37,224 nucleotides of DNA. It comes from Shinella sp. SUS2 (GTDB lineage Bacteria > Pseudomonadota > Alphaproteobacteria > Rhizobiales > Rhizobiaceae). A program made the translations under genes and the position numbers. The notes below the pieces were generated by a model. It had not been told where the DNA came from, did not search any database, and saw only the letters and a list, made by a program, of their open reading frames with translations. Shown here piece by piece: positions 25,736-33,756 of this stretch. Location of the stretch: contig NZ_KQ410754.1 of the NCBI RefSeq assembly GCF_001262505.1, positions 1-37,224 on the forward strand. Reading direction: 5' to 3'. Within the stretch, counting starts at the first letter, position 1, and every line of letters begins with the position of its first letter.

Positions 25736-25758
25736 TCCCGCCTTATTGAACGGCGGGA
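25736..25758. promoter_or_regulatory. Inverted repeat 1 in the divergent amine-catabolism promoter region
   Basis: TCCCGCC-N9-GGCGGGA, perfect 7-bp arms, 24 bases upstream of the aminotransferase start. It shares GCC-N9-GGC with a second repeat 38 bases away. Confidence 0.5.
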
Positions 25759-25773
25759 CAGAATGGGTTACGA

Positions 25774-25796
25774 AAATGCCCATACAACAGGCATTT
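25774..25796. promoter_or_regulatory. Inverted repeat 2 in the divergent amine-catabolism promoter region
   Basis: AAATGCC-N9-GGCATTT, perfect 7-bp arms with the same 9-base spacer as repeat 1. It is closer to the glutamine-synthetase-like gene. Confidence 0.5.
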
Positions 25797-25861
25797 GGCA
25801 AGAGATCGAGCGAAAGCAAATTTTCTTGTCCATGCTTCCCGCCAAACCAAAAGCAGGCACC

Positions 25862-27220
25862 ATGACAAACCACAAGACGGCAGCCGGTTCGCCGCCCGCC
25901 AATGCCCCGCCCCGTATCGAAATCCTCCTCGTCGGCATGAACGGGGACCTCCGCGGCAAGCAGGTTCCGCCCGAAGGCGAGAAGAAAATCTGGGATGGTT
26001 CGGTGCGCCTGCCCTCCTCCACCCAGTCGCTCGACATCTGGGGCGACGACAATGACGACATCACGGGCCTCTCGCTTTCCGTCGGCGATCCCGATGGCGT
26101 GTGCATTCCCGACCGCCGTTCGCTGACCGCCATGCCCTGGGCGCCCGAGGGATCGCGCCAGGTGCTCGCCACCATGCACGAATTCGACGGCACACCCACC
26201 TTCATGGACCCGCGCGCCATTCTCGCCCGCATGCTGAAGCGGTTCGAAGACAGGGGTTTGACGCCCGTCGTCGCGACGGAACTGGAGTTCTACCTGGTCG
26301 AGGACGATTTTCGCGTGACCGGCAAGCCGCGTCCGCCGGCGGCGTTGATGTACCGCGACGAGCCGAACGGTTTCCAGCTCTACGACATGCGGGCGACGGA
26401 CGCGCTCGACGACTATCTCCAGACCGTGCGGGCCTGGGCGAAGGAAATGGACCTGCCGGCGGATGCGACGACGGCGGAGTTCGGCCCCGGCCAGTTCGAG
26501 ATCAATCTCCTGCACCGGCCGGACGCGCTCGCCGCCGCCGACGACTGCATCTACTTGAAGCGCATTGCCGAGCAGGCTGCACGCCGCTTCGGTCTCAAGT
26601 CCACCTGCATGGCAAAACCCTATGCCGACCAGGCAGGCTCGGGCCTGCATGTGCATTGCAGCGTCATCGACAAGGACGGCAAGAACATTCTGGATGCCAA
26701 GGGCGGCGATCCGGTGAAGCTGAAATCGGTTTGCGCCGGCATGTTGCAGACGATGCGCGATGCGCAGCTCGTCTTCGCGCCCTTCGCCAATTCCTACCGC
26801 CGCTTCCAGCCGGGTTCGTTCGCGCCGGTCGATCTGACCTGGGGTTTCGGCCACCGCGGCACCGCCATCCGCATTCCGGACAAGGACGGTCCGGCGGCGC
26901 GCGTCGAGCATCGTGTGGCGGGCGCGGATGTGAACCCCTACCTGCTGCTGACCGCGATCCTCGGCGGCATTCTGCTCGGGCTCGACGAGACGCTCGATCC
27001 GGGTCCGGTAACCGAGCCGGGCAAGGACGCGCCGGACGCCAAGCGCCTGACGCACGACTTCCTGACGGCTGTCGAGGAGTTTTCCGCTTCGCCCTTCATC
27101 AAGGATGCGTTCGGGGCGGAGTACCAGAAGCTCTACGGCGACACGAAGCGCAAGGAGGCGATCGTCTACCTGCGCACGGTGTCGGATTTCGACTACCAGA
27201 CCTATCTGCCGCGGATTTAG
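25862..27220 (+). CDS. Glutamine synthetase-family enzyme, gamma-glutamylpolyamine synthetase-like
   Basis: The protein has 452 residues from the ATG at 25862 (AGCAGGCACC upstream); the earlier in-frame ATGs lack ribosome sites. It is a type I glutamine-synthetase fold. The metal-binding segment ATELEFYLVED is near residue 140, FGPGQFEINLLH near 205, GSGLHVHCSV near 260 and FANSYRRFQPGSF near 308. It has no adenylylation-type tail. The PuuA/GlnT-like subgroup joins glutamate to putrescine or other amines with ATP. The divergent omega-aminotransferase fits that role. It could also be a glutamylmethylamide- or ethanolamide-type synthetase. Confidence 0.85.
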   Translation: MTNHKTAAGSPPANAPPRIEILLVGMNGDLRGKQVPPEGEKKIWDGSVRLPSSTQSLDIWGDDNDDITGLSLSVGDPDGVCIPDRRSLTAMPWAPEGSRQVLATMHEFDGTPTFMDPRAILARMLKRFEDRGLTPVVATELEFYLVEDDFRVTGKPRPPAALMYRDEPNGFQLYDMRATDALDDYLQTVRAWAKEMDLPADATTAEFGPGQFEINLLHRPDALAAADDCIYLKRIAEQAARRFGLKSTCMAKPYADQAGSGLHVHCSVIDKDGKNILDAKGGDPVKLKSVCAGMLQTMRDAQLVFAPFANSYRRFQPGSFAPVDLTWGFGHRGTAIRIPDKDGPAARVEHRVAGADVNPYLLLTAILGGILLGLDETLDPGPVTEPGKDAPDAKRLTHDFLTAVEEFSASPFIKDAFGAEYQKLYGDTKRKEAIVYLRTVSDFDYQTYLPRI

Positions 27221-27227
27221 CGATCCA

Positions 27228-27363
27228 CCCCTCATCCGGCCTGCCGGCCACCTTCCCCCCGCAAGCGGGGCAAGGGATAGGCCGATCCGCTTTCCTCAAC
27301 CAACACCCGCCCGCGGGGCAGGTACCCTCTCCCCGCCTGCGGGGAGAGGGTTAGGGTGAGGGG
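27228..27363. repeat. Rhizobial intergenic repeat region with two GC-rich hairpins
   Basis: The segment begins CACCCCTCATCCGGCCTGC and ends in a run matching GGGTGAGGGGCA, so its two ends are inverted copies. Inside, CCCCCCGC-AA-GCGGGG (27255-27270) and a perfect 12-bp stem, CCCTCTCCCCGC with its partner (27325-27350), form hairpins. This pattern is widespread between genes in Rhizobiales. It would also terminate the two convergent genes. Confidence 0.75.
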
Positions 27364-27384
27364 CAAACGCCGCGCATCCCGCGC

Positions 27385-28323
27385 TCAGGCCGCCGCCGGT
27401 TCCGTCGTGGCCATGGCCTTCGCCTGGACTTTCGGCACCATCACCTTCAACTCGCCCGGATGCAGCCGGATCGAGACGTCGCGGTCCATCGGCAGCAGCT
27501 CACCGTCGATGACGCAGTTGATCGCCCGGTCGACCTTCGGAAAATGCAGGTCGACGGCCGTGCCGGTCATTTCGGTAACGTCGGCATTTTCCCGCAGTTT
27601 TCCGCGCAGGATATCGAAGGCGAGCTTGGCCACGCCCGTCGGCTTCAGCGGTTTCGTCGTGTAGAAACCGAGATGGCCGCCGGTGAGGTCCTCGGCATAG
27701 AGCAGGCCGTTTTCGCCAAACCGGTTGTTCGAGACATTGATGGCGGAGACCATGCGATGCTCCTCGACGCCGTCGACATTGAACTCCACCTCGAATTCCG
27801 GCGGATCGAAGATGACGCCGACGGCCGCCCGGGTGTTGGCCGCGATCTTGCCCATGCGCGAGCGGTAGGTCATGGCATTGCGCAGGCGCACCATGCGGGC
27901 GTGCAGGCCGGCGGAAAACTGGTGCACGAAGGCCCGGTCGTCCGCCGTGCCGATGTCGGCCGCCGCGATGTCGCCGTCCGCCAGCGCATCGATCGCCTGC
28001 CAGATGTCGAGCGGAATGTTCAGCGAGCGGGCAAAGAGGTTCATGGTGCCGGCAGGGACGATGCCAAGCGGCATCCTGCTCTGCCAGGCAAGCCCGGCCG
28101 CGGCTGAGACCGTGCCATCGCCGCCGCCGGCCAGCATGGCGTCGAGATCCGTCCGGTCGGAACAACGCCGCAGCGCCATTTCGATATCGGCCCCTTCGAC
28201 GATATCGCAGTCGAGGTGGTGCCCTGCCTCGTAGAAAACCCTCTCCGCGTGGCGGGCAAAGGCCTCCATGTCGGTGGTGCGGAACGTCCCCCCGTCCCTG
28301 TTGAATATCGCCTGTACTCTCAT
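27385..28323 (-). CDS. Diacylglycerol/sphingosine kinase-type lipid kinase
   Basis: The 312-residue protein has a diacylglycerol-kinase catalytic domain. The nucleotide motif is LAGGGDGTVSAAAG (GGGDGT at 66-71), followed by LGIVPAGTMNLFARSLNIP. The rest (NVSNNRFGENGLLYAEDLTGG, VIDGELLPMD) is the typical C-terminal beta domain. The start at 28323 is preferred because GGAG lies seven bases upstream; the ATG two codons earlier is too close to it. Relatives phosphorylate diacylglycerol, ceramide or sphingosine-like lipids. The lipid substrate and pathway are unknown. Confidence 0.86.
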   Translation of the reverse strand: MRVQAIFNRDGGTFRTTDMEAFARHAERVFYEAGHHLDCDIVEGADIEMALRRCSDRTDLDAMLAGGGDGTVSAAAGLAWQSRMPLGIVPAGTMNLFARSLNIPLDIWQAIDALADGDIAAADIGTADDRAFVHQFSAGLHARMVRLRNAMTYRSRMGKIAANTRAAVGVIFDPPEFEVEFNVDGVEEHRMVSAINVSNNRFGENGLLYAEDLTGGHLGFYTTKPLKPTGVAKLAFDILRGKLRENADVTEMTGTAVDLHFPKVDRAINCVIDGELLPMDRDVSIRLHPGELKVMVPKVQAKAMATTEPAAA

Positions 28324-28676
28324 TCGCATACTCCGCGTCTAGGCCGAGAACGCCTGAAGGGTGATGATCGATCCATTAGATAAGAGAGAAAGCGGCGATT
28401 AACAGGCGCCCGTGAAATACGGCGCAAGAATTCGTGCGCGCCGGCCCCGCGGCCAAATGCGGGATGGGTGAAAAATCGCAGTAGGCAGAGCGCCCTTCTT
28501 TGATATATTGCCGCCCGGTCGCCTGCGTCGGGAGTACGCATGCTGGCCGCATTGTACCTTCCCCATCGTGGCCTTTCCGGCCGGACCATACCGCATCAGC
28601 AGCCAGGAGGAGTGGCCGCCCGTGCAGGGTCTGTCGCCGATTGTCCGCGTGTGGACCATTCCTGCGGAGCCATCCC
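28324..28676. other. Divergent intergenic region and MFS leader
   Basis: These 353 bases hold no gene I accept. The reading frame of the transporter is open upstream to 28500 but that part lacks hydrophobic or conserved sequence. A TATATT-like -10 (28504-28509) would give a leader of about 165 bases containing a GGCCTTTCCGGCC hairpin (28571-28583). No known riboswitch class is recognisable. Confidence 0.4.
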
Positions 28677-29915
28677 GTGTCCGAACATGCCTTGCCCCAT
28701 GCCGCCCTCTCCTCCGGGCAGCCGCCGCTTTCGGCGCTCACCGTCACCCTGATCATCCTGGCGCTCGCCGTCGGCAGTTTTGGCATCGGCACCGGCGAAT
28801 TCGCCATCATGGGCCTCTTGCCGGACGTCGGCACCACTTTCGGCGTGACGACGGCCGAGGCCGGCTATGTCATCAGCGCCTATGCCCTCGGTGTGGTGGT
28901 CGGTGCCCCGATCATCGCGGTCGTCGGCGCCCGGTTCCGCCGGCGCGACCTGCTCCTCGTGCTGATGGGCCTCTTTGCCGCCGGCAATCTCGCCAGCGCG
29001 GTCGCGCCCACCTTCGAAAGCTTCATCCTCTTCCGGTTCCTCTCCGGCCTGCCGCACGGCGCTTACTTCGGTGTCGCCGCGCTCGTCGCCGCCTCCATGG
29101 TGCCGGTCAACAAGCGCACGCAGGCGGTCGGCAAGGTCATGCTGGGCCTCACCGTCGCCACGCTGATCGGCACGCCGCTCGCCGCCTTCTTCGGCCAGCT
29201 GTTCGACTGGCAGTTCATGTTCGTCGCTGTCGGCATCACCGGCCTGCTGACGGTCGCACTCATCGCCGTCTTCCTGCCGCGCGACAGCGTGCCGAAGGGC
29301 ATCAATGCCCTCACAGAACTCGGCGCGCTGAAGCGCAAGCAGGTCTGGCTGACGCTCGGCATCGCCGCCAGCGGCTTCTGCGGCATGTTCGCCGTCTTCT
29401 CCTATATCTCGCCGATCGTTACCGAGGTCGCCGGGCTCCATGTCGGCATGGTACCGGTCATCATGGCGATCTTCGGCTGCGGCATGATCGTCGGCAACAT
29501 CTTCGGCGCCAAGCTCGCCGACCTCTCGCTGATGCGCACCATCGGCTGGTCGCTGGTGCTCTATTTCTTCGTGCTGATCAGCCTGTCGCTGACGGCGGAA
29601 AACCCGATCCTGCTCGGTATCTGCTGTTTCCTCATCGGCTGCAGCTTCGTCGTCGGCCCGGCGCTCCAGACGCGCCTGATGGACGTGGCCGGCGATGCGC
29701 AGACGCTCGCCGCCGCCCTCAACCACTCGGCCTTCAACGTCGCCAACGCGCTCGGCGCACTCTTCGGCGGCATGGCGATCAGCGCCGGCTACGGCTACGG
29801 CTCGATGGGCTTTGTGGGGGCGGCAACCGCCGTCGTCGGCTTCGGTGTCTTCCTCGTCTCCCTGGCGCTCGAAAAGACCGAGCGTGCGGCAACGCCGGCC
29901 TGCCCGGCCGAGTGA
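28677..29915 (+). CDS. MFS transporter, AraJ/DHA1-type exporter
   Basis: The product has 412 residues from a GTG at 28677 with GGAG seven bases upstream. It has twelve predicted membrane helices. Family marks are FGIGTGEFAIMGLLPDV in helix 1, ISAYALGVVVGAPI in helix 2, GARFRRRDLLLVLMGLFAAGN in the loop 2-3 region and FRFLSGLPHGAYFGVAALVA in helix 4. These fit the AraJ/YdhP-like sugar efflux and drug/H+ antiporter branch of the major facilitator superfamily. Cargo is unknown. The conserved start and helix count argue against the longer reading frame. Confidence 0.88.
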   Translation: MSEHALPHAALSSGQPPLSALTVTLIILALAVGSFGIGTGEFAIMGLLPDVGTTFGVTTAEAGYVISAYALGVVVGAPIIAVVGARFRRRDLLLVLMGLFAAGNLASAVAPTFESFILFRFLSGLPHGAYFGVAALVAASMVPVNKRTQAVGKVMLGLTVATLIGTPLAAFFGQLFDWQFMFVAVGITGLLTVALIAVFLPRDSVPKGINALTELGALKRKQVWLTLGIAASGFCGMFAVFSYISPIVTEVAGLHVGMVPVIMAIFGCGMIVGNIFGAKLADLSLMRTIGWSLVLYFFVLISLSLTAENPILLGICCFLIGCSFVVGPALQTRLMDVAGDAQTLAAALNHSAFNVANALGALFGGMAISAGYGYGSMGFVGAATAVVGFGVFLVSLALEKTERAATPACPAE

Positions 29916-29935
29916 TCCCCCTAAGGCTCAACCGA

Positions 29936-30340
29936 TCAGACGGCGTCCTCTTCCGGGGGCGCCGTTTTCGTTTCATGGGCCAGGCGGATGACCGTCTGCC
30001 CATCTTCGCGGGTGACGTTTTTCGAACCCCAGGCGGCGAGCGCGCTGATCACCGGCTCCAGGCTGCGGCCTGCGGCCGTCAGCTCATAATCGACACGGGG
30101 CGGCACGACGGGGAATACGGTGCGCGAGAGGATGCCCGCATCCTCCAGTTCGCGCAGCTGCTTCGTCAGCATGCGCTGCGTGACGCTCGGCAATTTGCGG
30201 CGCAGTTCGTTGAAGCGCAGCTTTCCCTCCAGCAGATGAAACAGGATCACGCCCTTCCATTTGCCGTCGAGGAAACACAGCGTCGATTCCACCGGGCAGC
30301 CCGGGAAATCCTTCGTGAGCTTGGCGCGCGGGCGGGACAT
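29936..30340 (-). CDS. HxlR-family transcriptional regulator
   Basis: The 134-residue winged-helix protein has the HxlR core: CPVESTLCFLDGKWKGVILFHL (residues 15-36), the recognition region LRFNELRRKLPSVTQRMLTKQL, and the wing VDYELTAAGRSLEPVI. Cysteines C15 and C22 flank the first helix; in YodB/QorR-like relatives such cysteines sense quinones or oxidants. It is divergent from a quinone-oxidoreductase-type gene with 101 bases between, so that gene is its likely target. Confidence 0.9.
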   Translation of the reverse strand: MSRPRAKLTKDFPGCPVESTLCFLDGKWKGVILFHLLEGKLRFNELRRKLPSVTQRMLTKQLRELEDAGILSRTVFPVVPPRVDYELTAAGRSLEPVISALAAWGSKNVTREDGQTVIRLAHETKTAPPEEDAV

Positions 30341-30358
30341 TCACGGTATCTTTTTCGA

Positions 30359-30395
30359 CACTATGGGCATTAAATGTGCATTCTTGCGGATAGTG
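30359..30395. promoter_or_regulatory. Inverted repeat between hxlR-type gene and MDR gene
   Basis: CACTAT (30359-30364) and ATAGTG (30390-30395) are inverted copies separated by 25 bases, within the 101-base divergent region. They could be outer half-sites for the HxlR dimer or two operators. Confidence 0.4.
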
Positions 30396-30441
30396 AGATT
30401 ACTCTTCATCTAGGCTCCATTCAACGCGAAAGGAGAGCCAG

Positions 30442-31455
30442 ATGCGCGCCATCGCCTACCAGACCTCGCAGGAAATCACCTCCGAAACAGCCCTCGTCGA
30501 TATCGAGCAACCCGTGCCAGAGCCGAAAGGCCGCGACCTGCTGGTCGAGATCAAGGCCGTTTCCGTCAACCCGGTAGACACCAAGCTTCGCCGCAACGCC
30601 GCGCCGGCCGGCGGCGAATGGCGCGTGCTCGGCTTCGATGCGGCGGGCATCGTCAAGGCCGTCGGACCGGACGTCACGCTGTTCAAGGCGGGCGACGCCG
30701 TGTTCTATGCCGGCGCCATCGACCGGCCCGGCACAAATTCCGAGTTCCACCTGGTGGACGAGCGCATCGTCGGCAGCAAGCCCGCCTCGCTCGATTTCGC
30801 CGCCGCTGCCGCACTGCCGCTGACGGCGATCACCGCCTGGGAAATGCTGTTCGACCGGCTGAAGGTTCGCGATGCCGTGCCGGGTGCGGCAAACGCCATC
30901 CTCATTATCGGCGGTGCCGGCGGCGTCGGCTCTATCGCCGTGCAGCTCGCCCGCACCCTGACGGACCTTACCGTCATCGCAACGGCCTCACGGCCGGAAA
31001 CGGCTGACTGGGTCAGGAGCCTCGGCGCGCACCATGTCGTCGACCACAGCAGGCCGCTCGCCGCCGAGGTCGCGGCGCTGGGCATCGGCGCCCCGGCCTT
31101 CATCTTCTCGACGACCAATTCGGTGGACCATCTGGCGGAGATCGCCGAGGCCATCGCGCCGCAGGGCCGCTTCGGCCTCATCGACGATCCGAAGGCGCTG
31201 GATGTGCTGCCCCTCAAGCGCAAGTCCGTTTCAACGCATTGGGAGATGATGTTCACCCGCTCGCTTCTCCAGACGTCGGACATGATCGAGCAGCACAAGC
31301 TGCTGAACGCCGTCGCCCGTCTCGTCGATGACGGAAAAATCCGCACGACGCTGGCCGAGGTCGTCGGTCCGATCAATGCCGAAAACCTCAGGAAGGCCCA
31401 TGCGATGATCGAAAGCGGGCGCACGCGCGGCAAGCTGGTGCTCGACGGTTTTTGA
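30442..31455 (+). CDS. Zinc-type MDR alcohol dehydrogenase / quinone oxidoreductase family protein
   Basis: The 337-residue medium-chain reductase has the GroES-like N-domain (SVNPVDTKLRRN, GFDAAGIVKAVG) and the Rossmann motif IIGGAGGVGSIAVQLA (155-170) that binds NADPH. The zinc ligands of true alcohol dehydrogenases are not evident, so a quinone/enone reductase activity is more likely. AAGGAGAGCC precedes the start. The divergent HxlR regulator and the DoxX gene downstream suggest an oxidative or electrophile stress unit. Confidence 0.88.
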   Translation: MRAIAYQTSQEITSETALVDIEQPVPEPKGRDLLVEIKAVSVNPVDTKLRRNAAPAGGEWRVLGFDAAGIVKAVGPDVTLFKAGDAVFYAGAIDRPGTNSEFHLVDERIVGSKPASLDFAAAAALPLTAITAWEMLFDRLKVRDAVPGAANAILIIGGAGGVGSIAVQLARTLTDLTVIATASRPETADWVRSLGAHHVVDHSRPLAAEVAALGIGAPAFIFSTTNSVDHLAEIAEAIAPQGRFGLIDDPKALDVLPLKRKSVSTHWEMMFTRSLLQTSDMIEQHKLLNAVARLVDDGKIRTTLAEVVGPINAENLRKAHAMIESGRTRGKLVLDGF

Positions 31456-31463
31456 GCCCGCGC

Positions 31464-31503
31464 ACGCCCTTCGTCGCCCCCGAAAATGGGCGGCGAAGGG
31501 TGT
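31464..31503 (+). terminator. Hairpin after the MDR gene
   Basis: ACGCCCTTCGTCGCCC pairs with GGGCGGCGAAGGGTGT with two G.U pairs around an A-rich loop. No T-tail follows, so it may only partly stop transcription before doxX. Confidence 0.55.
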
Positions 31504-31648
31504 TACCAGGGTGACACGACCGCACCCGAACTCTGATAGACATAAGCCATCGCAGCACGCCGGACAGGGACAGAACAACCGGCGGGCGGCAGGCGGGGAC
31601 AGCCTGAAAGACGCCCCGCGGGTCCATGTCATCTATCGGAGACTATCC

Positions 31649-32065
31649 ATGTCCGCCCTCGTCGAAAACATCACCGGCAGCCGCGTCTTCGGCTTCCTCG
31701 CCCGCACGGTCCTCACCTCGATGTTCTGGCTCTCCGGCATCGCGAAACTGGCCGATTTCAACGCCGGCGTGGCCGAGATGGCGCATTTCGGCCTGGAGCC
31801 GGCGACGGGTTTCAACATCGCCGTCGCCATTACCCAGCTTGTCGGCTCGGCGCTGATCATCGCCAACCGCTGGACCTGGCTCGGCGCCGGCATGCTTGCC
31901 GTCTTCACGGCGCTGACCATCCCGATCGCGCATAATTTCTGGACCATGCAGGAGCCGATCCGCACGATCGAATTCTACGTGGTGATGGAGCACATCACCG
32001 TCATCGGCGCGCTCATGGTCGTCGCCTGGAAATCCGCGAAAGCGCCTGTCGCCTCTGCGCATTGA
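31649..32065 (+). CDS. DoxX family membrane protein
   Basis: The 138-residue protein from the ATG at 31649 (CGGAGACTATCC upstream) has four membrane helices. DoxX marks are TVLTSMFWLSGIAKLADF (about 20-37), a Gly/Ala-rich second helix and the conserved HNFW near residue 95. DoxX proteins are linked to thiol/oxidative stress defence and respiratory-associated membrane complexes. Placed 193 bases after the MDR gene on the same strand, it may share its regulation. Confidence 0.85.
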   Translation: MSALVENITGSRVFGFLARTVLTSMFWLSGIAKLADFNAGVAEMAHFGLEPATGFNIAVAITQLVGSALIIANRWTWLGAGMLAVFTALTIPIAHNFWTMQEPIRTIEFYVVMEHITVIGALMVVAWKSAKAPVASAH

Positions 32066-32108
32066 CGACAGGTCGGACGCCGCCCCCTCTCTCCGGGGTG
32101 GCGTCCCC

Positions 32109-32168
32109 GGACGGCCCCGCCTCTCCGGCCGTCCCAACCGCTCCGACGCCTCTCGTCGGGGCGGTTTT
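32109..32168 (+). terminator. Tandem hairpins after the doxX gene
   Basis: GGACGGCC-N10-GGCCGTCC (32109-32134) is followed by AACCGCTCCGACG-CCTCT-CGTCGGGGCGGTT ending in TTTT (32136-32168). The second is a good Rho-independent terminator. It separates the doxX gene from the convergent Lrp gene. Confidence 0.8.
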
Positions 32169-32173
32169 CCGCG

Positions 32174-32644
32174 TCAGAGCGACGGCAGCTTCAGGGGGCC
32201 GCCGGTCTTGATGCTGCGGATCGCGAAATTGGAGCGGATGTCGGTGACGCCGGGCATGGCGAGCAGCGTCTCGGTCAGGAGCCGCTCGTAGGCCGAGAGG
32301 TCCTCGACCACCACCTCCGCCAGAAAATCGGCATTGCCGGAAATCAGGAAGCAGGACACCACTTCCGGAATGGCGAGCAGCGCCTCCTGCTGGGCCATGG
32401 CGTTTTCCTTGCTGTGCCGCCCCACCTTGATTTCGACGAAGACGGTGAGGCCGAGGCCGACCACTTTGCGGTCGATATCGGCACGGTAGCCGCGCAGCAC
32501 GCCGGATTTTTCCAGATTGCGGATGCGGCGCAGGCAGGGCGACGGCGAGAGGTTCACCCGCTCGGCGATTTCGACATTGGTCGCGCGCGCATCCTCCTGA
32601 AGCACCTTCAGGATGGCGATATCGAATTTATCGAGATTTGGCAT
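32174..32644 (-). CDS. Lrp/AsnC family transcriptional regulator
   Basis: The 156-residue protein has an AsnC-type helix-turn-helix (DKFDIAILKVLQEDARATNVEIAERVNLSPSPCLRRIRNLE, about 5-45) and a RAM ligand-binding domain (from residue 65; SCFLISGNADFLAEVVVEDL). Lrp proteins sense amino acids and often control a divergent transporter. The divergent gene is an EamA exporter, so the pair probably responds to and exports an amino acid. TTTGGCAT at the start codon recurs 31 bases upstream. Confidence 0.92.
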   Translation of the reverse strand: MPNLDKFDIAILKVLQEDARATNVEIAERVNLSPSPCLRRIRNLEKSGVLRGYRADIDRKVVGLGLTVFVEIKVGRHSKENAMAQQEALLAIPEVVSCFLISGNADFLAEVVVEDLSAYERLLTETLLAMPGVTDIRSNFAIRSIKTGGPLKLPSL

Positions 32645-32784
32645 TTTCCAAAACTTTCCCCGCAGATTTTGGCATGATCCTGCGCATTCTACATTCCAGA
32701 AGGCATAAGTCGCAAGGACATGCCTCGCCCCCCGGCGCTAGAGTCTCACCATGAATTGCGCCAACGCCGGGAAGGAACGTCGCC

Positions 32785-33693
32785 ATGGCCATGATCTCGC
32801 TTTCGTCCGAAGGGAAATCCAATCCGCAGGTCGCCGGTTATGCCGGCGCGGTCGTCACGGTGCTGATATGGGCGACCTGGGTGCTGGCGACCCGGCACAC
32901 GGCCGCAACACCGCTCGGCACCGTCGATATCGGCCTCATCCGCTATGGCGTGCCGGCCATCCTGCTGGCGCCGATCTGGCTGAAGACCGGGCTGCTGCCG
33001 AAGGGCGTGCCGCTGAAACTCGTCGTCGTCATGGTAGCGGGGGCCGGTGCGCTGTTCTTCCAGGTCACGGCGGCAGCCCTGCATGTGACGCCCGCCGCAC
33101 CCGGCGGCATCCTTCTCGGCGGCTCCATGCCGCTGGCGACCGCGCTGATCGGCATCGCGCTCTTCGGCGAGAGGCCGGATCGCATGCGCCTTGCCGGCCT
33201 CGCCGCCATCGTTGCCGGCGTCGTCATCCTTTTGGCCGCCAGCTTGCAGAAGAGTGGCATGACGATGACCGGCTTCCTGCTCCTGCCGCTCGGCGCCGTT
33301 CTCTGGGCCGGCTTCACCCATGCCTTCCGTCGCTCGGGGCTAAGTGCGCTGGAAGGAGCAGCCCTCATCGCCGTCTGGTCGTTCCTGATCCATCTCGTGC
33401 TCGCCGCCATCTATGGCACGCATCTCGGCCAGGCCTCGCTGTCCGACCTCGCGCTCCAGGTCACCAGCCAGGGCATCCTCTCCGGCCTCATCGCTACCTT
33501 CGCCTACGGCACGGCCATCCGCGCGCTCGGCGGCAGCCAGGCCGCCGCCTTCACCGCCATCACGCCGGTGCTAGCAACGCTCGGCGGCGCGGTTTTTCTC
33601 GGTGAAAGCTTTGGTGCGGCGGAAATCACCGCGGCGCTGGTCGTCGGCGCGGGCGTGGTGCTTTCGACCGGATTGTTCTCGCGCAAGCACTAA
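32785..33693 (+). CDS. EamA/DMT-family exporter
   Basis: The 302-residue protein has ten predicted membrane helices in two EamA repeats (residues about 20-150 and 165-298). Marks are GLIRYGVPAILLAPIWLK, ALIGIALFGERPDRMRLAGL and the second-repeat copy PVLATLGGAVFLGESFGAAE. GGGAAGGAACGTCGCC precedes the start. The divergent Lrp regulator suggests that it exports an amino acid or metabolite, by analogy with other Lrp-linked EamA exporters. It ends at a strong terminator shared with the convergent permease gene. Confidence 0.9.
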   Translation: MAMISLSSEGKSNPQVAGYAGAVVTVLIWATWVLATRHTAATPLGTVDIGLIRYGVPAILLAPIWLKTGLLPKGVPLKLVVVMVAGAGALFFQVTAAALHVTPAAPGGILLGGSMPLATALIGIALFGERPDRMRLAGLAAIVAGVVILLAASLQKSGMTMTGFLLLPLGAVLWAGFTHAFRRSGLSALEGAALIAVWSFLIHLVLAAIYGTHLGQASLSDLALQVTSQGILSGLIATFAYGTAIRALGGSQAAAFTAITPVLATLGGAVFLGESFGAAEITAALVVGAGVVLSTGLFSRKH

Positions 33694-33702
33694 GATCCAA
33701 AC

Positions 33703-33742
33703 AAAAGGGGCGCCCGCGGCTTGTCGCCGGGGCGCCCTTTTT
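33703..33742. terminator. Bidirectional terminator
   Basis: AAAAGGGGCGCCC and GGGGCGCCCTTTTT form a stem with A- and T-runs at either side, so it can end both the exporter mRNA and the convergent permease mRNA. Confidence 0.85.
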
Positions 33743-33756
33743 CACGTCCGCGCGAA

